Of a DNA stretch of 64,000 nucleotides, positions 21,900-33,036 are shown one piece after another. Both the position numbers and the translations under genes were made by a program. Under the pieces are notes generated by a model. The model saw nothing but the letters and a program-made list of their open reading frames with translations. It had not been told where the DNA came from and did no database searches. Origin of the DNA: Juglans regia. Taxonomy: Eukaryota > Streptophyta > Magnoliopsida > Fagales > Juglandaceae. Position 1 is the first letter of the stretch; each line of letters opens with the position of its first letter. The stretch spans positions 1 through 64,000 of the forward strand of contig NW_023361338.1 of assembly GCF_001411555.2 (NCBI RefSeq), written 5' to 3'.

Positions 21900-22334
21900 G
21901 GTTTGAATCTATAATATTCGCCTCCTTGTTGCTGTCATATTTGACGTCTCTGACCGACTATAGATGGCTCGTCCTAGTTTGAAAGTCGGCTCCGATCATC
22001 GGCGGCCACGCCCATTGTAAGTTCACGTTATTTGTAAGTTATAGTAATATCTCTAGCACTTAGATTTTTTTATCTTAGCACTTATCATTACCTGTTACAG
22101 TTGATGAGGTGATATGAATCAAGTAGGTTTCATTTATTTTTCAAAAAACAAAAAAAGTAGCTTTCATTTAAATAGGAAAAATATCAATTTATAATTTTTT
22201 ATAATTTTTTATAATTTTATGTAAATTGATGGTAGTAGTTTTGTAAGATTAATTTTTTTTTTAATAAAGTAACTTAATTACATTCATTGTGTAGAACCAT
22301 GCCCTTTGTAGGTAGGAACCCCTCACATATAAGA
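21900..22334. other. Upstream flank of the IPUT1-type gene
   Basis: Putative promoter-proximal DNA, followed by AT-rich sequence with a short direct repeat 'tataattttttataatttt' near 22190-22215. No gene is seen. Confidence 0.4.
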
Positions 22335-22505
22335 CTAAGGTCCGTTTGGATAATGGAGTGAACTATTCATTATTTTATCATTGCTTTTTACTTAATTTTT
22401 ACTATTATTCACTATTATTTAATATTTTATAATTATTTTTTCACAACTTTATCATTACTATTTACAAAATATTTGAGATCACCTTACTATCTAAATGCAA
22501 CCTAA
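22335..22505. mobile_element. MITE, about 170 bp (GTCCGTTTGGATA type)
   Basis: The left end CTAAGGTCCGTTTGGATA pairs with the reverse complement of the right end, CTTAGGTTGCATTTAGATA, as imperfect terminal inverted repeats. The interior is AT-rich with 'ttcactattattt' motifs and non-coding. Confidence 0.65.
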
Positions 22506-23301
22506 GAGATTCAACATCTCAAACACAAAAGCCTGCCAAAATAGTCTAGGCGAGCAAAAGCCTAGGTGAACAAATACCCAGACAAGTGCGGCCCTCAGCA
22601 TAAAAAGATTCAAGAAAAGAGTAATGAACGAATGGAGTAAGCATCACATTGGGTGAGTAAAGGCAAGGCGACTAAAAGCCTAAAGGGCAAACAAGATTAA
22701 CATTGGACGAGTAAAGGATAGATATGCAATATGGTGTTTCATGTGTGCAATGACATGTGCGACTATAGATAAATTAGTACAATGTGGTAAGGGCAATAGG
22801 AATACAATGTGAGAACAACTTGTAGCACGAACGCATTTTGGGGTGAACAACAAACAATGCAGTGCGAGATCAATTGAGCACCCCAATAATTTTGGAGGGC
22901 CCAAGGGCAACCTAGGAGTGCTCAAAGAGTAGCAAGTAACCTCACAAAAAATCATAGCAGGTAACCTCACAAAAAATCATACTCAAATGGCGACATTCCT
23001 ACAAGGAGCACACGTGGGAAAGAAAGATCACAGGCTCGAATACGTCCAACCATACGCAAGAGCTTTCCACCATGTGGGCTACATTCACAAGTAGCAGACT
23101 GAACTCCTCGTTTTCTTGGCCAAACTTCTGAAATGTGCAGAGCAAATTATTTCCATCATTGTTACCCTACCTGTAACCCAGTTAATTGTATGTAATAATT
23201 ATAGTATTTTTATTATATGATTGGTTGTTGGTTGTAAACACACACACACACACTAGGATTTATTATTGTTAGAATTTGGTCTAAGTTAGAAATACGGTCA
23301 C
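22506..23301. other. No gene recognised
   Basis: Contains repeated 'gcgagcaaaagcctagg' and 'gacgagtaaagg' phrases (about 22550-22720). Similar phrases recur near 28600-28700 ('gatgagcaacggacaaggca'), which suggests an old retroelement leader. A (CA)n run lies at 23238-23253. No open frame has similarity to known proteins. Confidence 0.4.
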
Positions 23302-23500
23302 GTTTGGATAGTGAGATGAGATAAGATAATTTTAAATGAAAGTTGTCAATTGAATAAAATATTGTTAGAATATTATTTTTTTAATATTATTATCTTTTTT
23401 ATATTTGAAAATTTTGAATTGTTTATTATATTTTGTGTAGAAATTTAAGAAAATTGTAATGATGAAATAAGATGAGATGAAACCATTTTTGTATCCAAAC
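23302..23500. mobile_element. MITE, 199 bp, GTTTGGATA...TATCCAAAC ends
   Basis: Perfect 9-bp terminal inverted repeats GTTTGGATA / TATCCAAAC bound an AT-rich non-coding core with 'gtgagatgagataagataat' at the left and 'aataagatgagatga' at the right. The same family occurs at 23549-24327 and as a fragment near 1381. Confidence 0.75.
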
Positions 23501-23548
23501 AAGGCCTAAGGGATTTCAACTTTTAGAGGTTTTAGCATTTGAGGATAG

Positions 23549-24327
23549 CTTGTTTGGAAATAGATCTCATCCCAAAATTCTCATATCATCTTATCTTATC
23601 TCATCTCATTACATTTCATTCTCAAACATAATTCAAATACAAACATTTTCAAACTAATCATTATAACTTTTTCAAAGTAATCATTACAAATTTCCCAAAC
23701 TTTCATAGAAAAAATAAAAAACAATTCAATTTTTTCAAATTCTCAAAGAAGGTTTCATTGCCGGTTTCAACATGTGTTCGGTGAAAGTAATATGGTGGCG
23801 AATTGGTTAGTCAAGGAAGGTGTCTTAGGCGCCGACTTGGCTTTTTCTAATAATTGTGATTTGCCGCGGACTCTTCGTGGTTTGCTCAGTTTGAATTTCT
23901 TAGGCCTTCCATCTCTAAGAGTTTAGTTTATTCTGGTTTTTGTGGTTTTGTTTTACCAGTCAATACATAAGCTTGTCATAGATTTATTTTCTTGGTTGCG
24001 GGCCTGATGGGTTTTCCCATGGTCCATTCTTGTTACCACGGTCTTGCTCTACCATAAGTGTGGGCATCATTAATAAAATTAGGAGGAGATCACTATTGGA
24101 CATGTGACTTCCTGCTTTTCTAAAAAAAAAAATCTCCAAACAAAAATAATATTATAAAACTATATTATAATAATATTTTAACTTTATAATACTTTATATT
24201 CAACATTTTCTCTTTCATTTTCTAAAACTAAAAAAATACTCAATTCAAACTATCTCACTACTATTCATAAACTATCTTACTACTATTCACAAAATTTTCT
24301 TCTCATTTCACTTCCCAAACGAGCCCT
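23549..24327. mobile_element. Second MITE copy, opposite orientation, split by a LINE tail
   Basis: The left part 'tgtttggaaatagatctcat' with 'tcatcttatcttatctcatc' is the reverse complement of the MITE end at 23302. The right part ends 'cacttcccaaacgagccct'. A LINE 3' fragment (23748-24132) sits between the halves. A short possible duplication 'tctcaaa' / 'tctccaaa' lies at 23741 and 24133. Confidence 0.65.
23748..24132 (+). pseudogene. 5'-truncated LINE (RNase H C-terminus and 3' UTR)
   Basis: The plus strand encodes 'HVFGESNMVANWLVKEG' then 'LPRTLRGLLSLNFLGLPSL' and a stop near 23925. This is the RNase H end (family: H.FREGN.VADWLA..G). The 3' UTR ends 'cactattggacatgtgactt' and an A-tail at 24122-24132. 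The same words end the full-length LINE at 38930-38960, so both belong to one family. It is inserted inside a MITE. Confidence 0.8.
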
Positions 24328-24561
24328 AGAGTGGGTGAAGACAATATATGTTAGAGATTAGCCTAGAAGTCTAGAGCTATATCCAGACTCTCAAGAAAGC
24401 CCATAATGTGACCCAAACTGTGACCTATCCCAGTTGCTAGGATAACTACATCGATGTAACAAATGGAATAGGTAGTGCCGCTTATCCAGCCGACTCAACA
24501 TCCTATAAATATCCCTATTTCTCATTCACAAGTCATTTTCCAAATTTCTAAGTCGTTTCAC

Positions 24562-24789
24562 ATTCTTCTTCTTCTCCTTCTTCTCCTTCGTTTACTTCTT
24601 CTCCTTCTTCTACTTCTTCTTCTCCTTCTTCTTCTCATTCTTCTCCTTCTCCTTCTTCTGCTTCTTCTCCTTCTCCTTCTTCTTCTTCTCCTTCTTCTGC
24701 TTCTTCTTCTCCTCCTTCTCTTTCTTCTTCTTTTTCTCCTTCTTCTTCTTTCTTCTTCTTCTTCTTCTTCTCCTCCTCCTCCTCCTCCT
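24562..24789. repeat. 228-bp CTT/CTC pyrimidine tract
   Basis: Almost uninterrupted C/T on the plus strand in TTC, TCC and CTT triplets, with only a few purines. An open frame through it gives poly-Leu on one strand and Lys/Glu-rich on the other; I treat these as artefacts. It is a microsatellite able in principle to form triplex DNA. Confidence 0.9.
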
Positions 24790-25680
24790 AGTCCATCGGC
24801 TTCGTGTTGTTGAGATTCGTGAATCTTGGCTCAGCCTCACGAGGAAGAATAATGTTTCGACGCTGAGGGAGTTGTGAGAATCCACGATATTCAAAAGCTA
24901 CCATAACTCATTCATACGATGTTCACGAACCACCGATAAAGTCCTTTTTGTCATGGTAAAACAACACCCATGTTCAACAAGCACACAAATCATGTTTCAC
25001 TCACTCAATTTTGTTAACCAAAAATAGAGGAGGATAAGGGTTGTCGTAAAGTACCTTTGTTGTATTGAGTTGTACAATTAAAGGTCGTTGACCATTACTT
25101 GACCACCCGAGCAAGGAGACGAAGGAAGAAAGATTGTCATATCTTTACCCGCAACCACACACTATCATTAGTAAGTTCCTTCCCAGATTCATGAACTTTC
25201 GTGTCACATACACATATAGACCATTAGACAGACTTTAAGACCTGGGGCTAGAGGTTGTAGAGTGGAGTGAAACAAGGAAAAATGGTGTAAGGTGAGGCAA
25301 CGTAGGCTTATGTGTGTTGTAGAGTAATGTAAGTTTTGTGTTTTAGGCGAAGAAAGATGAGGAAAGAGTTGGGTGATGAAAGGCAAGGAAAAGAGGAGGA
25401 AAGGGCTTGGTGGGGAAAGGTAAAGAAAGATTTGGACAATGGAGAGGCATGAGTATTAGGTGAGAAATGTGAGTAGGGTGAGGGAAGGGTCATGACCAAG
25501 GAATGTAGGTATCCTGAGATCTCATCCATGACACATGATGGTTGTGAATGCTTATGACACTACTTAAGTTATTATAGGTTCAACGCTTGGAGACACACTA
25601 TTAACATAATTTACATAATGACCAATGATGACTATGATCATATTCTTCCATCTTTTAGGTAAACTATAAGGTCTCTTTTG
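24790..25680. other. Unclassified, probably part of a gypsy LTR
   Basis: Purine-rich on the plus strand at 25250-25500 ('gaggcaacg', 'aagaggaggaaagggc'). No convincing protein. It may belong to the long LTR that ends at 26702, but I could not find its TG start. Confidence 0.3.
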
Positions 25681-25684
25681 AAAC

Positions 25685-25689
<5 letters not shown>

Positions 25690-25719
<30 letters not shown>

Positions 25720-25722
25720 GTA
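25690..25722. repeat. (TA)n(CA)n microsatellite
   Basis: Runs of TA followed by CACACACAC. Simple repeat. Confidence 0.85.
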
Positions 25723-25724
25723 GT

Positions 25725-26702
25725 ATTTATGAAAGTATGTATGTGTATGAGCCTTTGTTGGCACCCCGTATTTATGAATCCTATTTACGATGATGGTACC
25801 TGTAAGTGATTTTAGAGTATGCATGAATGATGATAATACTATGTAGTACAACTATGTATTTTTAAACAATGAAAGGGAAGGTAAGATAAGGTTAAAGAAA
25901 AGAAAGGAAAATAAAAACGTATGACTACATGTGCTTGATGAGGAAAATGAACGGGCCATATTGAGGATGAAGAAGGTACCTATGAGGTTGGGACGAATTG
26001 CAACGTTGAAATGCATCACTAGTGGTGCACCTAGACCATTCTTGAGGTTTGGTTCTTATTCGATCGCTCCAGGAAGAATTATTGATCGCAAGGGTCGCCA
26101 ACCCCAACACACGAGAGTTAACAGTGTGGAACGACCATAAAGGATGAGGATAAAGGAAATGAATGATCAATGCTATGAGGTTAAGGAAATGAAATTTCTT
26201 CTAAAATGCTGAGGTAAAAGTACATTTTTATGCTCCAAGGTAAATGTTTATACTCTAAGGTAATGTTTCCTCAAGAATGGTAATGACAATTGAACCCTAT
26301 GTTTATATTATGTTTACTGCATGATGTGATTCTTACTGAGTATTCAACTTATTTTAGTTATTTTAATTGTCTTCCCTACCCCATGTGGAGAAGTCTATGA
26401 GGATGTTGTGGGCGGGGATGATGACCATACGAACGACAATGACATTGAGGCTTGAGGCGATTTAGGAATACCTTTGAGTTCACTTTATAATCTTTTAACG
26501 AAATTTGTAGTACAAAACAATTTACTTGTTTTATTAAGTTCTCATGAAAAAATTTATTTTTGAGAGCTTACGTTTAATGAAATATTTTGCTTTAGTTGTT
26601 AGATGCATGGAATATTTTATACCTAGTACAAAGGATGTATGTTCGAGTTAGTACCATCTATTTCTTCTAACTTTACAAGCCCCAGAGGGATGAGTTGTTA
26701 CA
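25725..26702 (+). mobile_element. Ty3/gypsy LTR 3' portion
   Basis: The stretch contains 'cttactgagtattcaactta' (26331-26350) and 'ccaaccccaacacacgagag' (26098-26117), motifs shared with other gypsy LTR pieces in this window. It ends 'gttgttaca' at 26702, directly before a primer-binding-like site. The left limit is unknown. Confidence 0.55.
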
Positions 26703-26704
26703 GT

Positions 26705-26717
26705 TGGTATTATAGCT
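26705..26717 (+). promoter_or_regulatory. Degenerate primer binding site (tRNA-Met type)
   Basis: TGGTATTATAGCT matches the usual plant retroelement site TGGTATCAGAGC with changes, two bases after the LTR end. Confidence 0.6.
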
Positions 26718-27099
26718 CAGACTTTAAAAGATTCTGTAGACTTCTTAAAAAACAAAACTAGAGAGGAAAATTATTTTAAGAGTTAAGAACTTTTAAAAAT
26801 ATGCAAAAAAGCCTAAGTTAGCTTCTTCCCAAGGTAGATCCCACTCAGCAAAAGGAATATTTGAGGTTTCATTCTCTCGACTAAATTGCTTGACTGAATT
26901 GAATGCTTTAAATGTGTGTAGAATAGATGGCCCCTACTACTAGACGTAATGTACATACTCTACAGAGCTCTAACAAGCAAGGCAGGCAAAGTAAAGCCTT
27001 GACATTCTTGTTGTTACATTGACAAGATTCTTCCAAAATGTGGTGGATGGGCAAATGGTAACACCATGGCTCCGCAAGTAGGTTGCACGCTAGAGCATT

Positions 27100-28560
27100 T
27101 GACGGTAGAATAGGAGCCATGGATGTCGAGAATTGGATCGAGAGGCTAGGAAAAATCTTCTGAGCACTTTTTTTGCACCAACGAGCCTAAAGCAGAGTTT
27201 GCCATGTACACCCTAGTTGATATGGCGGACAAATGGTAAAGGGCATCCAGAGGACTCCTACAACAAGAGCATGGTGAGGGAGTCCTAATTCCCTGGGAAA
27301 ACTTTAAGAAAGCCTTTCTCGAACGACGTTTCTTTTCTCATACTCCATGAAGCTCGTGCGCAACAATTTGTTGACTAAGTGCAAGGAAACATGACGGTAG
27401 GCGAGTATTCGAACCAATTTTTTTACTTTTCCTACTTCATCGAGTATTTAATTGCAGATGAGGAAAAGAAGGCCAAATATTTTGAGCGTAGACTGAATCT
27501 AAGGATCCATAGTCGACTAATACCCCTTCATGTTTGAGACTTCTACTAATTAATTTCTAGAGCCATGGTAGTAGAGGAGGATATCAATGCCAACATTGAG
27601 GAAAACAACTAGAAAAAACGCAAACTGCAACAGCAGCCATCAAGGAAGATTCCTTAGAAGAACAAGAGACCCTTTTGAGGAAATGTGCCAACCAATGTGT
27701 AGAACAACAAGGCAATACAAATTGAACCTGGTATTTGCCAACCCTTCTAGAACTATGGCAAAATGCATGTGCGTAAATGCCTCTACAGACCGAACACACG
27801 TTTTAAATGTGGGAAGCCCAAATACATATCCTGCAATTGCCCTTAACTCCCCAACACTAAGATCCAAGCCAGTGCTAGTGGACAAAGAAAGAATATTGTC
27901 TCTATTTGAGTCTTTTCGCTTTCAATTGACGATGCTGATGTGTCCATTGATGTAGTGACAAGTACCATCCCTTTATTCTCTAGAAGAGCTCTGGTATTGT
28001 TTGATTCAAGTGCCAAGCACTGGTTTATCTCGAGTGCATTCGCTAGTAAATGTAATAGGGTTCCCGAACCTCTTAGTTGTGTGTTATTTGTAACTACATC
28101 GTCAGGAGATCATATTGCATGTCAGTCAATTCTTAGAAATTGTGTGGTGGCAATTCAAGGACAATGCCTCCCCACCAACTTAGTGATTTGACATGTCGGG
28201 ATTCTACGTAATATTGGGCATGGACTGGTTGGCCTAGTATTACGCCTGTTTGGAATGCAACATAGAGAAGTAGTGTTTAGACCGCCACGAGGGGAGGATA
28301 TTTTTTTTAATGCAAAACGTCAAAACTTTCATTTGGTGATGATCTCTACACTTCAAGCCTCTAAATTGTTATGAAAGTGTAGCAAAGTTGAAGGAACTCA
28401 AGGAGCAATTACAAGAACTATTGGACAAAGGGCACATATGTCCCAGTGTTTCCCCTTTGGGTGCACTAATGCTTTTAGTTGAAAAAGAAAGATGGATAAA
28501 TGAGACTTTGCATAAATTACAAAGAGCAGACATACAAGCGATGTGGAGGGTGAGTAACGG
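27100..28560 (+). pseudogene. Degenerate Ty3/gypsy gag-pol
   Basis: In order on the plus strand: 'DVENWIERLGKIF' (gag, 27123), gag-like pieces, a damaged zinc knuckle FKCGKPKYISCNCP (about 27800-27842), and a protease region ALVLFDSSAKHWFISSAF (27990-28050, where the catalytic DSG has become DSS). Then comes 'ILGMDWL' and the start of reverse transcriptase ([23 protein letters not shown], about 28390-28455). Many stops and frameshifts mark it as dead. It ends abruptly within RT near 28530. Confidence 0.75.
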
Positions 28561-28745
28561 TTAGACAAAGACGATGTGGGCAAGCAGGATGTAGACGATA
28601 GCATTGTAGGGTGAGCAACACATCATGGAAAGCAAAGGCACTAGATGAGAAGCAGAAGGGAGAAAGTTGAGTGACACCTCAGATGAGCAACGGACAAGGC
28701 AAACAAAGAAATATACATTCTACATTAGGCAAGCAAAATAAATAC

Positions 28746-30565
28746 TAATGATGTGACACCTCCAACTCCCGCTTGGGATTTGGAGGTGATCAAAGTATCG
28801 GGACATGCAACATTGCATACTCTCGTTCATGATAATTAACTTGCAATGCATCTAACATGTTTCTAACAGCATAAATAAATCATAGCGGAAAGTAACTAAG
28901 TAATCATTGGTATCGAAATAACTATTTATCCCAAATCAAACATGACTCCCAATACCATACAATTGTTCAGGTTTCATACTTAAACCCATCATCCACAATT
29001 CAAAGTACCGTAGAAATGTATCATATTCTAAAAGTTATAAAATGTATCATCAAATCATTTCCCTAACTTCTGCCATTAGTAGTAGAACAATTTTCAAGAA
29101 GAATATAATTAGCTCAATTTTTTTTCTCTTGTCGAAATCAATCTCATCCTCAATCAACTTCATCCGAGTTGGTTTGCACCTCTCCATCTTGCCCAAGCAC
29201 TTCCTACCCAGTTATAACTTCTACCATTCCTTGTGGAAATGGTAGTGGGACTACCATGGTGAGATTTATTAAAATCTCAGTAAGTTATGTCATAAACATA
29301 CATAGAGATAACATGAGCATGAATATGATAAACATGAACATGTATGCATGAACTTGAACGTGCATTTCATGGAACTATATTTTTCTTCCATCCATATTCC
29401 TATTAAAAAATCCAGTGAACTTAATGGCATCATAACATACTTTCTTTCATCGTACTTCTTATGTAGTGTCTTATTCTGTACCACCCCGCTTCCCAATAAA
29501 ATCATTTTTGAATTTTTGGAGAACTGGTGCTACTAAACTTTGATTTAAATACTTTTCTTCTTAACAAAGTGATAGATACGAAAGATTCCATAAATAAATA
29601 AGTCATTTTTATTAAATACTTAAAATTTAAAAGGGAGTTTGCAGAAGTACTTATTGCAAATCCATAAGGTCTCATGTGCTTATCAAAATAACTTATTAAA
29701 CTGGAAATCATAAAACTAGCATAACATAAACTGTCTAGGCCTCGCTCTTGGCTCCTTGGGCCAAGTCCTGTCCTGCAACTCTATCCTCATAAAAATCCTC
29801 ACCTGAGGAGGCTATAATATAAAAATATAGAAAAATGAGTCGAATACGCAATAAGCAACATATCATACAGTAAACATAATAATATAAAGTTTCTTAAAAA
29901 ATATGCATACTCATAAATACATACGTAAATAACATAAAAATGAACTTATCTTTCACTTGTCATAGGCTGATACCAATTGTTGACCTTCGTGAGGTAAGAT
30001 TAATGGATCTAAGTAGATTCTGATTCTGTCCGTTATCGTGGGTTGTAGAATCTATGCATAAGAAAGACACACTGGGTGTACTACCAGTATGTACAACCTA
30101 GCAATATAATTTGCCTATAACATATGGTACCGTCTTCATATCATAACATAGGTCGTTACTTATCTTATCATTCAGACTTCATCATATTCATACTTGCATA
30201 CTTGTCATATCATAGATTTTAAATAAAATTGCATTCTTTCATAAAATGTCTTGATACATGTTTCCTCACATAAAATTATGATTTTTCATAAATATTTCGA
30301 TGTATAACTCATTTCATAAAATCATTAATTTTCATAAATATTTTAATGCATAAATATTTACATAAATAATGGATTTTCATAAAATATTTGGTGCATGTTT
30401 TGCAACTAACACGAAACTTATGCATAAGATTATGATATTTACAAATTAATCATGACTTGGGTACATAAAATGGGACTTTCAATGGTGGGCGTACATCCAT
30501 ATTACTTTTAGAAAACACATGTCGTTTACTGTAATACGTGTAAGAGTATGATCATGCTACTTGTG
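28746..30565 (-). mobile_element. Gypsy LTR-like block, antisense
   Basis: The plus strand begins 'TGTGACACCTCCAACTCCCG' and 'gcttgggatttggaggtgat' follows, a hairpin-like terminus. Related termini occur at 30566 and, inverted, at 40356. Reading the minus strand gives the gypsy LTR phrases 'gcttattgcgtattcgactc' (29850 region) and 'ctgagattttaataaatctc' with 'accatggtagtcc' (29240-29290). No coding potential. Confidence 0.45.
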
Positions 30566-31120
30566 ATGCCCCCATATTTCGTTTGGGATCAGACGGACAT
30601 CTGAAGCGTCAGGACATGCAACACAAGATTACCTGCCTAATTCATAACAGATAAAGATGCAATATTCCTAACATATATCTAGCAATATGCAATATTCATA
30701 GTAGATAATTTTTTTCTTTGAGCAATACTATGCACGAAACTAATAATATCTCAAATACTTAAAACATGATCCATACATACTGAAAGGAAAAACATCCATG
30801 ATTACAGTATAAGTCTCAAAAGATTGTAATCTCAAAAGCATGGTAGACAGAGCTCTATAATTATAACACCAAAAAAATATAACTACTAGGCTAGTTTGTT
30901 GAGTAACTCGACCAACGATGCTATAATACTGTCCAAAAATCTAACTAAGGAGTCTACAAGCACTGCATCGAGTCGGTGCCGCCTAATCAACCTCCTCCAA
31001 TTGGCCAAGCTACATGCCTTCTCCTCGATTTGACACATCTACCATTCGGAGGGAATATTAGTTCGGACTACCATGGTGAGATTTGAATACAAATCTCAGC
31101 AAGTTAACAAAGAACTTCTA
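30566..31120 (-). mobile_element. LTR-like terminus, inverted relative to 39740-40356
   Basis: Starts TGTGATGCCCCCATATTTCG and contains 'atttcgtttgggatcagacgg'. Reverse-complementing the block at 39740-40356 gives the same order: TGTGATACCC, CGCTTGGGATTTGAG, CGGGACATG, CATAACAG, ATGTGTCTAGCAGTATGG. So the two blocks are diverged inverted copies. Confidence 0.5.
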
Positions 31121-32808
31121 CATAGGTTAATGATGATGCATGACAGTAAATGCATGAATGTATAATCAAAGTCATAAGTAAGCATAAAAAGTTACATGAA
31201 AGAAGGGCTTAGGGTTAGGTTTATTAGAGTACACGCGCAACCCCATGGAAGCCAACTTTCACATGGCCACTTGTCACACATGCATAGGGCTTTAGGTTTC
31301 TAAAAGAAGTAATAATGAGGAAGGTAAAGAGGGGGATCGATTTTGGGAAGAGCCACATGCCACTCATGATGGCTTCTAGAAGAATCTATGGATGGAAGAA
31401 GACAAGAGGGATTATGGGTATGGGAAGAGCCACACGCCCACCTCATGCCATTTGGCAACCATGAATTGTCTTTACCTTAGGTTCATTGCATCTAAACTAA
31501 AAATGGATGAAGGGGGCATAGAGTTTAGGTCACCCTAAAGGAGGCGCCACATGTCTCCCATGCAAGGTGAGTCCCATAAGTTCCTAAGAAGCACAATGAT
31601 GAAAGGGAAAGGGAAGAGTGTTTCGGCTAGGGATAGCAGAAAGGGCCATTTCACACCCATGAAAGGGACTTTATGAAGACCTTTTTTGTTTTTTTTCCCC
31701 AAAATAAGTGATGATAGGAGATAGAATACGTAGGAAACAAAGGGTATAAATAGAGGGCATTAATTACCAATGCCCATACATAGGCTAGAGGAAGATCAAA
31801 GGTTATTTTGTTCATTTTCATATTCTGTTCCCTCTTCTCCTCTCTATCTCGCCCACTCTAGAAGAAAACCAAACACCATTTTCTTTCCATCCAAACACTC
31901 TATTCACACAAGCATAGGAGGGAAACCGAAGACATCACGTTGGGGAGGTTTGCATAGTATAAAATTTCAAGATTGTATCTCATTCTCTTCTCATGAACAC
32001 ACATGCACATGCAAGGGTTTTTGGGTTGAAGAGATTCGGCTTAAGAGAGTCGAGGGATGTGTGTTATGGCTTTGTTGTGAGTCTAACGGGATTAATGACG
32101 TACTTGGTTCGACCATGAGAAGGAAACCATGCTTAATTTTATTGAGTATGGGTTTTCTAGGGCTTTTCTTCTCAAACAACCTGAATCATCAATGGCAAAA
32201 GTGGAAAGGGATGAGCTGTTGTAGAGTTAGGTCACATTCGGCCACCACTATTGTTTCCATGAAGGCTTTCCTTATAGTAAATCACAAGTTAGAAATTTTT
32301 GCACATCTTTAAAAAACTTTCGACCATAGGGTTGTCATACACACACAAGTATGCTCTTTTCACACAATACACACAAACAACCATTAGGGTTACAAGGACC
32401 AACTTGCACCGAACCACTATGGTTTTAACCAAGGGGAGTGCTAATAACATTCGGACTAGGATTTCCTCAAGTCATGGGTCTATAAGGCTTAAGGAAAGAG
32501 AAAGGCCATGAAGTGATAAAATAAACCCTAGAACACAAAGCATATGCTTGGTTTGAAGTATTGTTGCTTTCAATAGTCTAATGATTGAAACATACACTTT
32601 CAGCTTGCTTGGTCGTCGGAAAAATACTTTTGAAGCTTTGTAAGTTAGCCTCTAACTTACTCTTGGATAATGTATTTATGTTTATGTGTAAACTCTGTAT
32701 TTTGGTTGCTCAAATTAGATTATGGAATTGCTACTTGTTATGTGCAATGATTCGTATCATATATGTTCATGCTATGCTCAAATATTGCTTGTTGAATTGT
32801 TGGTTCAA
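31121..32808 (+). other. LTR/leader-like sequence, no protein recognised
   Basis: Contains a TATA box (31745-31752) and a 180-codon open frame at 31770-32312 with no domain I recognise. The frame starts just after the TATA box and its composition looks like a retroelement leader, so I do not call it a gene. The full-length LINE is inserted immediately to the right. Confidence 0.4.
31745..31752 (+). promoter_or_regulatory. TATA box in LTR-like sequence
   Basis: TATAAATAGAGGG is a canonical plant TATA context. It probably belongs to an LTR promoter. Confidence 0.5.
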
Positions 32809-32821
32809 ATGACTTGTTTGC
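32809..32821. repeat. LINE target site duplication, left (ATGACTTGTTTGC)
   Basis: Exactly repeated at 38977-38989, immediately after the LINE A-tail. Both copies are also preceded by 'aa'. Confidence 0.9.
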
Positions 32822-33036
32822 GGTAAAACGTCTTTAGTCTTTTCTTAAAGAGTCAAAGGAAAAGCTTTTGTTTTCATTTTCTTTTATCTTATAAAGACTC
32901 TAAAAGAGTATGAACGTAACACTTACCTGGACTCCATGCTACTTGCATGTGGTTGTTTCACATTAAGTCATTGTGTGGGATTTTGGTTGCAGAGGGCTCT
33001 TTTCATTTTTTGCTCTGGTGATTTGGCGATAAAATT

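Noticed and set aside
24475..24894. Open frames giving poly-Leu/Ser/Pro (plus) and poly-Lys/Glu (minus)
   Set aside because: They are translations of the CTT/CTC microsatellite; no domain, and both strands are open for compositional reasons.
31770..32312. 180-codon open frame after a TATA box
   Set aside because: No recognisable domain, Ser/His-rich mixed composition, located in LTR-like leader sequence; not supported as a gene.
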